From positions 992,001 through 1,056,000 of the forward strand of contig NZ_JABWDU010000003.1 in NCBI RefSeq assembly GCF_013371465.1: a DNA stretch of 64,000 bases, written 5' to 3'. The notes under the pieces are model-generated. The model searched no databases. It worked only from the letters and a program-made list of their open reading frames with translations, and was not told where the DNA came from. The translations under genes and the position numbers were made by a program. Positions 44,735 to 53,555 of the stretch are shown here, piece by piece. This DNA is from Ensifer oleiphilus (GTDB taxonomy: Bacteria > Pseudomonadota > Alphaproteobacteria > Rhizobiales > Rhizobiaceae). The first letter of the stretch is position 1. Each line of letters opens with the position of its first letter.

Positions 44735-45280
44735 TTTTATCCTCTTTCTTTACGCCACTTGCCGGGGAATGTGACAGCTGAAAATAAATGCATTTTGCAT
44801 ACGAGATGGCAAATTAAATGTGCGATTGCCTGTCATGCATCGCCAAGAGCAGCGTGATACGTGACGACGGATCCGGCAAAGGTGGGTGCCGTTGGAGCCC
44901 TGCAAGTTGCTTCTATATGGTGCGCTGGAGCGTGTAGGAACTGCAGATTGCACGGTATATATGATTGTCCGGCGCATTTTCCGGCCGAGGCCGGCGTCTG
45001 CGATGGCGTGTCGGGATGATGGCGCATTTCACGTCGAGATAAAAGACGAATAAAAGTCTATTGCATACAAAAATCATTCATGTCATTGTTCGTGACATGC
45101 AAGCGCTCAGAAGAAGCGTGCAGGTGGAACTTATTTTTTGAACCGCAAAGGACCTTCCTTCCCGACGCGCATGTGACCATGCGCGACAGCAATCGCATGT
45201 CCGTTCGGATGTCTCGTTGGCTCCGGCGATGGCGAAGCTTTGGGTGGTGAGCGTCTCGGCGGCAAACTGGCAGGAAACCA
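44735..45280. promoter_or_regulatory. Long divergent control region of the catabolic locus
   Basis: A 546-bp AT-rich gap. TTGCATAC occurs at 44795-44802 and again at 45061-45068. Around the first copy lie the nested symmetries ATGCA-TTT-TGCAT and TTTGC...GCAAA. A perfect inverted repeat CATGTCA-N7-TGACATG lies at 45079-45099. These are candidate operators for the adjacent two-headed GntR regulator. No gene was found inside the gap. Confidence 0.45.
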
Positions 45281-46357
45281 ATGTCGACGGTCCTTCAGCT
45301 CAAGAGCATCACCAAAGCCTACGGCGACATGCGCGCGCTCAACGGCATCGATCTCGCCTTGCCCGGCGATGCCTATATCTCGCTTCTCGGGCCGAGCGGA
45401 TCCGGCAAGACGACGCTCCTAAGAGTCATTGCCGGTTTCGAGCATCCGGATGCAGGCGCGATCCTGTTTGACGGCAAGCGCATCGACACCGTGGCGCCGC
45501 ACCAGCGCGGCATCGGCTTCGTCTTCCAGAACTTTGCGCTCTTTCCACATCTGTCCGTCGCGCAGAACATCGCCTTCGGCCTGGAAAACAGGGATGTCGA
45601 TCCTGTCACCGACCGACGCATCGTCGACGCCAGGGTGCGCGATATCATCAGCCTCGTCGGACTGTCCGGCCTCGAGGGCAGGGCGGTTACCCAGATCTCA
45701 GGCGGCCAGCGCCAGCGCGTCGCGCTCGCGCGCACGCTGGTCACCGAGCCGCGCATGGTGCTTCTCGACGAGCCGCTCGGCGCGCTCGACGCCAATCTGC
45801 GCGCCCGCATGCGGGCGGAGTTGAGGGCGATCCGCGAGCGCTGCGGCGTCACCTTCCTGCATGTCACCGGCAGCGAGGCCGAGGCTCTCGGCATGGGTGA
45901 CACGGTCCTGGTGCTCGAAAGCGGCCGCATCGCCCAGTCGGCCGATTCCGATACCGTCTACAACAGGCCCGCGTCTCCGGCCGTTGCCCGCTTTCTCAAC
46001 TGCTACAACCTTTTTGCAGGACGCATCGAAGGCGGCGCTTTCGTCGGCGGTGTCGGGCGATTTGCACTTGGCGCGTCAGCGCCGACGCGGGCGGCATCGC
46101 CTGCCTATGCGATCCGCTACGATCGGGTTTCGGTCCGCCCGCGCGACACTGCCATTGCCGAGGACGAGATCCGGATCGAGGCCAATTTCGTCGCAAGCGA
46201 ATATTCCGGTGCCGCGGTCAATTCCTTCTTTGCGCTCGATGACGGCAAGGTTTTCGAAGTCGAGAGCCACCTCAGCCATGCCGCGCCCGAAACCTATGCC
46301 GAACAGGGCCGCTACGCGCTCGTTTGGAAGCGCGAGGACGCCCTTGTCTATGCCTGA
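45281..46357 (+). CDS. ABC transporter ATPase, PotA-like
   Basis: A 358-residue ATPase with AGGAAA before the ATG. Walker A GPSGSGKT, FQNFALFPHLSV, signature ISGGQRQRVALART, Walker [12 protein letters not shown] and the later VTGSEAEALGMGD switch region, where the expected THD-type His is a Gly-Ser context (HVTGSEAEAL). It is followed by two permease genes. The loss of the canonical switch His is a visible oddity that could alter activity. A TOBE-type C-terminal domain is present. A second ATPase of the same class is encoded at 51139. Confidence 0.88.
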   Translation: MSTVLQLKSITKAYGDMRALNGIDLALPGDAYISLLGPSGSGKTTLLRVIAGFEHPDAGAILFDGKRIDTVAPHQRGIGFVFQNFALFPHLSVAQNIAFGLENRDVDPVTDRRIVDARVRDIISLVGLSGLEGRAVTQISGGQRQRVALARTLVTEPRMVLLDEPLGALDANLRARMRAELRAIRERCGVTFLHVTGSEAEALGMGDTVLVLESGRIAQSADSDTVYNRPASPAVARFLNCYNLFAGRIEGGAFVGGVGRFALGASAPTRAASPAYAIRYDRVSVRPRDTAIAEDEIRIEANFVASEYSGAAVNSFFALDDGKVFEVESHLSHAAPETYAEQGRYALVWKREDALVYA

Positions 46358-46417
46358 ACCCGTTTTCGCAAAACCCGGCGCTTGTGCGCCGCACCGTTCC
46401 CGCCCGGAGAATGAGAG

Positions 46418-47317
46418 ATGAGCATGATGGCCGTTGCGGAGCAGACGGAAACAGAACCCGTCGTCGAGAAGAAGTCACCGGGCAAGGCGCTTTGGCTGCT
46501 GGCACCCGGTGTCATCTGGATGAGCCTCTTCCTCGTCCTGCCCATGCTGATGATGGTCTATGTGTCCTTCTGGACGCAGACGACCTTCACCATCGAGCCG
46601 ACGCTGACGCTGAAGAGCTGGGTCACCTTCTTCACCAGCGACACCTATCTCGGTGCGCTGTGGACCACGGTGCGCATCTGGTTGATCGTGCTCGTCGCCA
46701 CAGTGGTGGTCGGCTATCCCGCCGCCCTTTTCGTCGGGCTGTTCGTGAAGAACAAGGCACTGCAGACGGTGCTCCTGGTTCTGTGCGTTATCCCCTTCTG
46801 GACCTCGTTCCTGATCCGCGTTCTCGCCTGGCGCCCGATGCTCGGCAAGGAGGGCGCGATCAACATGATCCTGATGAACCTCGGGATCACCGACGCACCG
46901 ATCGAGGTGCTGCTGTTTTCCGAACTGTCGGTGATCATCGGCATGACCCAGATCTACTGCGTGTTCATGGTCGGGCCGATCGCCTTCATGCTCGGCCGCA
47001 TCGACACGTCGATCATCGAGGCCGCCCAGGATTTGGGTGCCGGCTTCTGGCGGATCTTCCGCACGATCATCCTGCCGCTGTCGATGCCGGGCGTGGTTGT
47101 CGGTGCGATCTTCGTCTCGGTCATGGTCCTCGGTGAATTCGCGACCTCGGCCGCCCTGTCGGGCCGCAAGGTCAACCTGCTCGGAAACATCATCGTCACC
47201 CAGGTCGGTTCGCTGAAATGGGCCTTCGCGGCGGTCGCCGGCGTCGTGCTTACCATCCTGATGGGCGCGGTTGTGGCCGCACTGCTCAGGATCGTCGATC
47301 TCAGGAAGGAGCTCTGA
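46418..47317 (+). CDS. ABC permease, PotB-like
   Basis: A 299-residue permease of the spermidine/putrescine type with six membrane helices. It has the EAA loop AAQDLGAGFWRIFRTIILPLSMPG and a C-terminal cytoplasmic tail (LLRIVDLRKEL). The N-terminal VAEQTETEPVVEKKSPGKA tail is cytoplasmic and charged. It forms the channel with the PotC-like gene that starts three bases after its stop. Confidence 0.92.
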   Translation: MSMMAVAEQTETEPVVEKKSPGKALWLLAPGVIWMSLFLVLPMLMMVYVSFWTQTTFTIEPTLTLKSWVTFFTSDTYLGALWTTVRIWLIVLVATVVVGYPAALFVGLFVKNKALQTVLLVLCVIPFWTSFLIRVLAWRPMLGKEGAINMILMNLGITDAPIEVLLFSELSVIIGMTQIYCVFMVGPIAFMLGRIDTSIIEAAQDLGAGFWRIFRTIILPLSMPGVVVGAIFVSVMVLGEFATSAALSGRKVNLLGNIIVTQVGSLKWAFAAVAGVVLTILMGAVVAALLRIVDLRKEL

Positions 47318-47319
47318 TC

Positions 47320-48165
47320 ATGAATGCCAGCGGCATCAAAACCGGCCTTGGCGCCTATACCGCGCTCTTCCTCGTCTTCCTCTACGGCCCGCTCGTCGTG
47401 CTCGCCATCCTGTCCTTCCAGACGGGACCGGAGGGCGGCCCGCAGTTCCCGATCATCGAATGGTCAACCTATTGGTACAAGCACCTCTTCGGCCTGACGC
47501 CGCCGTCGCGCATCGCGCCGCTGCCGATCGAGCAGGCTCTGGTTCGCTCGCTCGGGCTCGCGGTGATGACCATGATCGTCTCGACGGTGCTGGGCGTCAC
47601 GGCAGCGCAAGCCTTCCGCCGCAAGTTCCGCGGCTCGGGCGTGGTCTTCTACCTCATCGTTCTCGGCATGATGGTGCCGGGCGTGCTCGTCGGTCTCGGC
47701 ATGGCGCTCGTTGCCAACACGCTCGGCATCGATCGCCACTGGTGGAGCACCGCCTTCGTTCTCCACGTGGTCTATACGTTCCCCTTCGCCTTCCTGGTGA
47801 TGCTGGCGATCTTCAACCGGTTCGACCCGAGCATGGAGGAAGCGTCCTGGTCGCTCGGCGTCACGCCGGCGCGCACCTTCCGCAAGGTGACGTTCCCATT
47901 GATCTTCCCCGGCGTTCTCTCCGCCATGCTCTTCGCCTTCACGCTCTCCTATGACGAGTTTTCGCGCACGCTCTTCGCCTCCGGCCGCGACCTGACTTTG
48001 CCGCTGGCGATCTACGGCACCTTCTCCGTCGAAGTGCATCCGAACGTCTTTGCCTTTGGCGTGCTGACGACGCTGTTCTCCTTCGCTCTGCTCGGCACCT
48101 ATGCGGCGCTGATGATGCTGTCGGTGCGCCGCGCCAAGCGTATCGCGATCCAGGAGGAGGCGTGA
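47320..48165 (+). CDS. ABC permease, PotC-like
   Basis: A 281-residue permease from ATG 47320, three bases beyond the previous stop, with AGGAAGGAG upstream. It has about six helices, the EAA loop EASWSLGVTPARTFRKVTFPLIFPG and the cytoplasmic end VRRAKRIAIQEEA. It shares one base with the start of the SDR gene (TGATG), so the operon is continuous. Confidence 0.92.
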   Translation: MNASGIKTGLGAYTALFLVFLYGPLVVLAILSFQTGPEGGPQFPIIEWSTYWYKHLFGLTPPSRIAPLPIEQALVRSLGLAVMTMIVSTVLGVTAAQAFRRKFRGSGVVFYLIVLGMMVPGVLVGLGMALVANTLGIDRHWWSTAFVLHVVYTFPFAFLVMLAIFNRFDPSMEEASWSLGVTPARTFRKVTFPLIFPGVLSAMLFAFTLSYDEFSRTLFASGRDLTLPLAIYGTFSVEVHPNVFAFGVLTTLFSFALLGTYAALMMLSVRRAKRIAIQEEA

Positions 48166-48914
48166 TGGCTGGGTCTCCCCCACTCGGCGCAGCGATCGTC
48201 ACCGGCGCCGGCTCCGGCATCGGCCGGGCCATCGCTCTGCGGCTGGCGGCCGACGGCTATGCCGTCGTCGTCAATGATCTCTCGGCTGAAAGCTCGGAAG
48301 CGGTTGCAGGCGAGATCGCGGCCGCCGGCGGTGTGGCGACGGCGATATCAGGCGACGTGTCCAGCGAAGCCGATGTCACGGCGACGGTGGAGAAGGCGGC
48401 ACAGTTGCACGGCCCCGTGGCACTGCTGGTCAACAATGCCGGCATCGCCCATCAGGCGCTGTTCGAAAATCTCGAGGTTGCCGATTTCGACCGGATGTTC
48501 GCGGTGCATGTGCGTGGCACCTTCCTGATGACCAAGGCGGTGCTGCCGGCAATGCTCACCCGCGGCGAAGGCGTGATCGTCAACATGGCCTCGCAACTCG
48601 GTCAGATCGGCGGCGTCGAGCTCGTGCACTACTCGTCCGCGAAGGCCGCGATCATCGGCATGACCAAGGCGCTGGCGCGCGAGGTGTCCAGCCGCGGCGT
48701 TCGGGTCAATGCGGTCGCCCCGGGCCCGATAAATACGCCGCTGGTGATGGGGCTTTCTAAGGATTGGCGAGACGCCAAGAAGGCGCAGCTGCCGCTCGGC
48801 CGCTTCGGCGAGCCGGACGAAATCGCCGCGACCGTTTCGTTTCTGGCGTCTCCCTCGGCAAGCCTGTTCGTCGGCCAGACGCTCGGGCCGAATTCCGGCG
48901 ACGTGATGCTCTGA
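48165..48914 (+). CDS. SDR-family oxidoreductase
   Basis: A 249-residue short-chain dehydrogenase from ATG 48165. It has the cofactor motif VTGAGSGIGRAIA, NNAGIAH, the catalytic Ser in NMASQLGQ, YSSAKAAIIGMTKA (Tyr and Lys) and the C-terminal PDEIAATVSFLASPSASLFVGQ. A second SDR gene follows after eight bases. In this operon the two dehydrogenases probably oxidise or reduce intermediates of the imported compound; the substrate is not known. Confidence 0.9.
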   Translation: MAGSPPLGAAIVTGAGSGIGRAIALRLAADGYAVVVNDLSAESSEAVAGEIAAAGGVATAISGDVSSEADVTATVEKAAQLHGPVALLVNNAGIAHQALFENLEVADFDRMFAVHVRGTFLMTKAVLPAMLTRGEGVIVNMASQLGQIGGVELVHYSSAKAAIIGMTKALAREVSSRGVRVNAVAPGPINTPLVMGLSKDWRDAKKAQLPLGRFGEPDEIAATVSFLASPSASLFVGQTLGPNSGDVML

Positions 48915-48922
48915 CAGGAAAG

Positions 48923-49702
48923 ATGAACATGCCAAATCCTCCCAAGACGCCCCGCATTGTCATCGTCACCGGTGCCGCCATCGGCATCGGTCAGGCCGCC
49001 GCCCAAGCCTTTGCCGCCAAGGGCGACCACGTCGTCGTCACCGACATTCTCGAGCGCGAGGCATCGGCGACGGTCGAGGCGATCCGACAGGCCGGCGGTT
49101 CCGCCGAATTTTCCTATTACGACGTCCGCTCGACATCGGCGACCGATGCGCTGGTCGCCGACCTGGAAAAGCGCCACGGCCGCATCGACGTCGTCGTCGC
49201 CAATGCCGGCATTGCCCATCGCACCCCGCTTGCCGCGCTGACCGACGACAAGTGGGACCTGACCTTCGACATCGACTTGAAGGGCATCTTCCGTCTCGCG
49301 CGCGCTGTTGCTCCCGGCATGCGGCGACGCGGCGAGGGCAGCATCGTCGCGCTCTCCTCGATCATGGGCGTTGCCTATGGCTGGGACGAGCATGTGCACT
49401 ATTCCGCCGCCAAGTCCGGCGTGATCGGACTGGTGCGCGGGCTTGCGGTCGAGCTTGCCGGCCACGGCGTTCGCGTCAACGGGGTCGCACCTGGCTACAT
49501 CCGCACGGCGCAGCTGCTCTCGGAGGAAAACTCGCTGGGGCCGGAGGGCGCCGAGGCGGCTGCCGCCTTCATTCCGATGAAACGGCTCGGGACGCCGGAG
49601 GATATCGCTGACGTCATCGCATTCCTGGCATCCGACAGCGCGAGATACATGACCGGCCAGGTTCTGGTCGTGGATGGGGGCCTCCTGGTGGGGCGCTACT
49701 AG
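48923..49702 (+). CDS. SDR-family oxidoreductase
   Basis: About 259 residues from ATG 48923. It has IVTGAAIGIGQAAAQAF, NAGIAHR, catalytic Ser in ALSSIMGVAYG, the Tyr-Lys pair YSAAKSGVIGLVRGLA, and the end VLVVDGGLLVGRY. It is paralogous to the SDR gene just upstream and could form a two-step or heteromeric pair. The GGAAAG site serves either this ATG or one six bases later, so the exact start is uncertain by two residues. Confidence 0.9.
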   Translation: MNMPNPPKTPRIVIVTGAAIGIGQAAAQAFAAKGDHVVVTDILEREASATVEAIRQAGGSAEFSYYDVRSTSATDALVADLEKRHGRIDVVVANAGIAHRTPLAALTDDKWDLTFDIDLKGIFRLARAVAPGMRRRGEGSIVALSSIMGVAYGWDEHVHYSAAKSGVIGLVRGLAVELAGHGVRVNGVAPGYIRTAQLLSEENSLGPEGAEAAAAFIPMKRLGTPEDIADVIAFLASDSARYMTGQVLVVDGGLLVGRY

Positions 49703-49780
49703 CGCCGCTTCACGCGGTTAATGAACATGGGGCGCGTGGCAAACGGGCTCCGGGGAACAACAACAACTGGAGAAGAGACA

Positions 49781-51013
49781 ATGCCAAATCTGGAAATCAA
49801 TCGCCGCTCCCTCCTCAAACGGTCCGCAGGGATGATGGCGCTTGCCATGGGCGGAGGCACACCGTTCCTGTCGTCTCGGGCCGCCTTCGCGCAGGCCGCC
49901 GATCTGGCAGGCCAGCAGCTGCGCACTATCGGTCTTTCGGTCACCGTTCAGGAGCGCATTCTCGAGCAGTTCAAGGCAGCGGCCGGCGTCGGCGGCACCT
50001 CCGGAACGGCCGCGACCTTCCCGGATGCCCAGACGAAGATCCTCTCCGGCTCCAAGGACTATGATTGCTGGGAAATCATCGCCGAGCGTCTGCCCTCGAT
50101 CGTCATGACCAACAATGTGGAGCCGGTTCAGGCTTCGGCGCTGAAGAACTGGGCCAACATCCGCGATACCTTCACAACCGCCAGCGACAAGTGGGATCGG
50201 TCCGCCCAGATCGTCGGCCAGATCTGGACCGACGAAAGCCAGACGGCGCTGAACATGGTCCCGGCCGTCTATAACTACGATTCCATCGGCTACAATCCCG
50301 ATGTGCTTTCCGCCGAAGAGGCCAACAGCTGGACCGCGATCTTCGATCCGAAGTGGAAGGGCAAGTCCGGCATCAACACCGATCCGCTGATTGCCATCGG
50401 CCAGGCGATGATGGCGATGAATTCGCTCGGCCTTTCCGACGTCAAGAACCCCGGCAATGCGACGGCGGCCGAGATCGACGAAGCTGCAAAGTTCCTGATC
50501 TCCAAGAAGAAGGAAGGTCAGTTCCGCGCGCTCTGGGGCGATTTCGGCGAGCTCGTCAACCTGATGGCATCGGGCGAAATGGTCGTCTGCGACGCCTGGC
50601 AGCCGGCGGTCATGGCCGTCAAGGCGCAGGGCAAGCCCTGCCGCTACGCCGTGCCGAAGGAAGGCTATCGCGGCTGGGCGATCGGCCCGGCGATGATTGC
50701 CGGCACGGCCAACAAGGACGCTGTTGTCGCCTATGCCGACTACTGGCTCTCGGGCGAGCCCGGCATCACCGTTTCCGAGCAGGGCTACTACTCGCCGTCG
50801 ACGAATATCAAGAATGTCATGGCGCCGGAAAAATATGCCTTCTGGTACGAGGGCAAGCCTTGGGTCGGCGCCGAGGAGCGCGGCATCAAGGAAGGCGACC
50901 TGCGTGACGGCGGCTCGCTCGAAGAGCGCGCCAAGAACGTCGCCTACTGGCACCAGTGGCCGGATGAATACGACCACCTGATCCAGAAGTGGGACGAGTT
51001 CCTCAACGCCTGA
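49781..51013 (+). CDS. ABC solute-binding protein, PotD-like, Tat-type signal
   Basis: A 410-residue binding protein from ATG 49781, with GGAGAAGAG just upstream; an ATG at 49721 was rejected. A twin-arginine type signal (INRRSLLKRSAGMMALAMGG, cleavage near AFAQA) precedes the mature chain with TDESQTALNMVPAVYNYDSIGYNPDVLS and EEANSWTAIFDPKWKGKSG. It is followed by a long hairpin and an ATPase gene. It is the exported partner of the transporter encoded here, and its homology to the signal-less binding protein at 54.6 kb is visible (EGYRGW..., YYSPSTNIKN). Confidence 0.9.
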   Translation: MPNLEINRRSLLKRSAGMMALAMGGGTPFLSSRAAFAQAADLAGQQLRTIGLSVTVQERILEQFKAAAGVGGTSGTAATFPDAQTKILSGSKDYDCWEIIAERLPSIVMTNNVEPVQASALKNWANIRDTFTTASDKWDRSAQIVGQIWTDESQTALNMVPAVYNYDSIGYNPDVLSAEEANSWTAIFDPKWKGKSGINTDPLIAIGQAMMAMNSLGLSDVKNPGNATAAEIDEAAKFLISKKKEGQFRALWGDFGELVNLMASGEMVVCDAWQPAVMAVKAQGKPCRYAVPKEGYRGWAIGPAMIAGTANKDAVVAYADYWLSGEPGITVSEQGYYSPSTNIKNVMAPEKYAFWYEGKPWVGAEERGIKEGDLRDGGSLEERAKNVAYWHQWPDEYDHLIQKWDEFLNA

Positions 51014-51021
51014 CGAAGGAA

Positions 51022-51053
51022 GACAGCCGGGAGGCAAACGCCTCCCGGCTGTC
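51022..51053 (+). terminator. 14-bp perfect hairpin after the binding-protein gene
   Basis: A GACAGCCGGGAGGC arm (51022-51035), AAAC loop and its exact complement (51040-51053) begin nine bases after the stop codon. There is no T-run behind it, so it may be an mRNA-stabilising or attenuating structure. That is common after highly expressed binding-protein genes, where it lowers expression of the following genes. Symmetry is exact over 14 bp, unlikely by chance. Confidence 0.6.
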
Positions 51054-51138
51054 AGCAAACAGGGCGCGGCCCTTGCACGGGCAACCGTGTGGCCGCCCGC
51101 CCGATGCCAGAATTTCCAGCAAGCTCCGGAGAGCCACG

Positions 51139-52245
51139 ATGATCTTCGACCTCGAACTCAATACTGTCGGCAAGGTCTATGACAACGGCACGCCCGCCGT
51201 GATCGATTTCAACCTGTCGGTCTCCAAGGGCGAGTTCATCGCGTTCCTCGGGCCGTCCGGCTGCGGCAAGACGACGACGCTGCGCATGATCGCCGGCTTC
51301 GAAACGATCTCCTCCGGCGAGATGCTGATCAAGGGCAAGCGCATGAACGACATCCGGCCGGAACACCGGCCGACGTCGATGATCTTCCAGAGCTACGCGC
51401 TCTTTCCCCACATGACCGTACGGCGCAATGTCGGCTACGGGCTTGACGTCAAGGGCATGGCAAAGGCGGAACGCGACGCCAAGGTCGACCGGATCCTGGC
51501 GACGCTCGGGCTCGAGGATATCGCCGAGAAAAAGCCCGACCGGTTGTCGGGCGGCCAACGCCAGCGCATCGCGCTCGCACGCGGGCTTGTGGTCGAGCCG
51601 GATATCCTGCTGCTCGACGAACCGCTCGGCGCGCTCGACGCCAACCTGCGCAAGGCGATCCAGAACGAACTGAAACTTTTGCAGAAGACGCTCGGCGTCA
51701 CCTTCGTCTTCGTCACTCATGCCCAGTCCGAGGCACTGGCGCTCTCCGACCGCATCGTGGTGATGAACCAGGGCAAGGTCGAGCAGATCAGCCCGCCGCA
51801 CCAGCTTTACACCCGGCCGAACACGGCGTTCGTCGCCCAGTTCATCGGCAACAACACGATCTTCCAGGGCGAGGTCGACGGCGCATCGGATGACCGGACG
51901 CTGGTTTCGACGCCGCTCGGTCAGCTTTCCGGTCGACCGAACGGCACGCTCGCCAGGAAATCGAGGGTCAACGTCGTCATCCCGGCCGAAGCGATCGAGG
52001 TGCACCCCGCCGCTCTGGTTTCGCGTGACCAGATTGCGCACACGGTCGGCGGTAACGTCGTCGGCGCCAGCGTCAGCCGCTTCGATGTGGTCGGCCACGT
52101 ATCCCATCTGACGGCAGCATTGGCCGACGGCCGCACGGTCTCGCTCGAAGCCCATGTCGACAAGTACCAGCCCGATGCCTTCCCCGTCGGCGCCGACATC
52201 CTTCTGAGCTGGCAGCCGGGCGAAGCCACCGTCATCCCAGCTTGA
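51139..52245 (+). CDS. ABC transporter ATPase, PotA-like
   Basis: A 368-residue ATPase from ATG 51139 (GGAGAG site). Walker [21 protein letters not shown], signature [14 protein letters not shown], Walker [12 protein letters not shown], switch His in [13 protein letters not shown] and a C-terminal TOBE domain. It differs from the ATPase at 45.3 kb, so the locus has two ATPases for one permease pair. This one keeps the switch His, unlike the first. Confidence 0.93.
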   Translation: MIFDLELNTVGKVYDNGTPAVIDFNLSVSKGEFIAFLGPSGCGKTTTLRMIAGFETISSGEMLIKGKRMNDIRPEHRPTSMIFQSYALFPHMTVRRNVGYGLDVKGMAKAERDAKVDRILATLGLEDIAEKKPDRLSGGQRQRIALARGLVVEPDILLLDEPLGALDANLRKAIQNELKLLQKTLGVTFVFVTHAQSEALALSDRIVVMNQGKVEQISPPHQLYTRPNTAFVAQFIGNNTIFQGEVDGASDDRTLVSTPLGQLSGRPNGTLARKSRVNVVIPAEAIEVHPAALVSRDQIAHTVGGNVVGASVSRFDVVGHVSHLTAALADGRTVSLEAHVDKYQPDAFPVGADILLSWQPGEATVIPA

Positions 52246-52279
52246 CCTTTTGAACGATAAAACACGAAGGAGACATACC

Positions 52280-53161
52280 ATGGCCAAGGAAATCCTCTGC
52301 AGCTTCGGCATCGACGTCGATGCGGTCGCCGGCTGGCTCGGATCCTATGGGGGCGAGGATTCGCCTGACGATATCTCGCGCGGCCTGTTTGCGGGCGAGG
52401 TCGGCAGCCCGCGCCTCTTGAAGCTGTTCGAGCGCTTCGGCATCAAGACCACCTGGTTCATTCCCGGCCACTCGATCGAGACCTTCCCGGAGCAGATGCA
52501 CGCCGTCGCCGATGCCGGCCACGAAATCGGCATTCACGGCTACACCCATGAAAACCCGATCGCCATGACGCGCGAGCAGGAGACCGAAGTCCTCGACAAG
52601 TGCATCGATCTCGTCACCAAGCTCTCGGGCAAGCGTCCGACCGGCTATGTGGCGCCGTGGTGGGAGTTTTCCAACGTCACCAATGAGCTGTTGCTGGAGC
52701 GCGGCATCAAGTACGACCACTCGCTGATGCACAACGACTTCACGCCCTACTATGTGCGCGTCGGCGACAAGTGGACCAAGATCGACTACTCCAAGAAGCC
52801 GTCCGACTGGATGGTGCCGCTCACGCGCGGCAAGGAGACCGATCTTATCGAAATCCCGGCATCCTGGTATCTCGATGACCTTCCGCCGATGATGTTCATC
52901 AAGAAGTCGCCGAACAGCCACGGCTTCGTCAATCCGCACGACATCGAGCAGATCTGGCGCGACCAGTTCGACTGGGTCTACCGCGAGATGGACTATGCGG
53001 TGTTTCCGATTACCATCCATCCCGACGTTGCCGGTCGCCCGCAGGTGCTGATGATGCTGGAGCGGCTCTATGCCCACATGATCAAGCATCCGGGCGTGAA
53101 GTTCGTGACCATGAACGAGATCGCCGACGATTTTGCCAAGCGCTTCCCGCGCAAGAAGTGA
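52280..53161 (+). CDS. Polysaccharide-deacetylase family protein (PuuE allantoinase-like)
   Basis: A 293-residue NodB-fold protein from ATG 52280 (AAGGAGACAT site). The fold is shown by the early SFGIDVDAV, the [26 protein letters not shown] motif with metal-binding His, APWWEFS and the C-terminal [20 protein letters not shown]. Its length and lack of a signal peptide match the cytoplasmic PuuE-type allantoinases rather than the exported cell-wall deacetylases. Such enzymes hydrolyse cyclic ureides or amides. The neighbouring hydantoinase, amidase and GNAT genes support a role in nitrogen-compound breakdown. Confidence 0.87.
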   Translation: MAKEILCSFGIDVDAVAGWLGSYGGEDSPDDISRGLFAGEVGSPRLLKLFERFGIKTTWFIPGHSIETFPEQMHAVADAGHEIGIHGYTHENPIAMTREQETEVLDKCIDLVTKLSGKRPTGYVAPWWEFSNVTNELLLERGIKYDHSLMHNDFTPYYVRVGDKWTKIDYSKKPSDWMVPLTRGKETDLIEIPASWYLDDLPPMMFIKKSPNSHGFVNPHDIEQIWRDQFDWVYREMDYAVFPITIHPDVAGRPQVLMMLERLYAHMIKHPGVKFVTMNEIADDFAKRFPRKK

Positions 53162-53222
53162 GCAACTGACGGGGGCGGTCCAGGTGCCGTCCCCGCCTCT
53201 TTTTAAGCGATTGGATCACGCC

Positions 53223-53555
53223 ATGTGCTCTCTCTGCGGCGTCCTTGGAGGCAACGAACATTGGGCCGATGCGGTGGCGCGGCCGGGCGTCTACACCCGC
53301 AATGTCGAGCGCATCGACCGAAGGCGCGAGCGTGCCAACCGGGTGCGTATCGCCAATACGATGCTGGCGCCTTTCGGCCTGAGTATTTCCGATTGGCAGG
53401 GTGCATCCTTCGTGCTTGCCACCCGCACCGGCAAGAGCGAGATCATCGAAGACCTCGGCCATCTCTGGCCGGCGGCCGAACGGCTCTGCGGCCGCCCCTG
53501 CGACCCGCTCGATCCCGGCATGATTGCCGCTGCGGAGGTCGCGATCGATGGCTGA
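53223..53555 (+). CDS. Small four-cysteine protein beside a CobW GTPase
   Basis: A 110-residue protein from ATG 53223, on the same strand and overlapping the CobW gene start. Cysteines are at positions 2, 5 (CSLC) and 89, 93 (CGRPC), with His13 and His80 nearby, a layout fitting a metal site. The middle has the helix-rich NRVRIANTMLAPFGLSISDWQG. No known family is recognised. Because CobW-type GTPases deliver metals, this protein may be their metal-bearing partner or client. That is inference from Cys spacing and overlap. Confidence 0.6.
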   Translation: MCSLCGVLGGNEHWADAVARPGVYTRNVERIDRRRERANRVRIANTMLAPFGLSISDWQGASFVLATRTGKSEIIEDLGHLWPAAERLCGRPCDPLDPGMIAAAEVAIDG

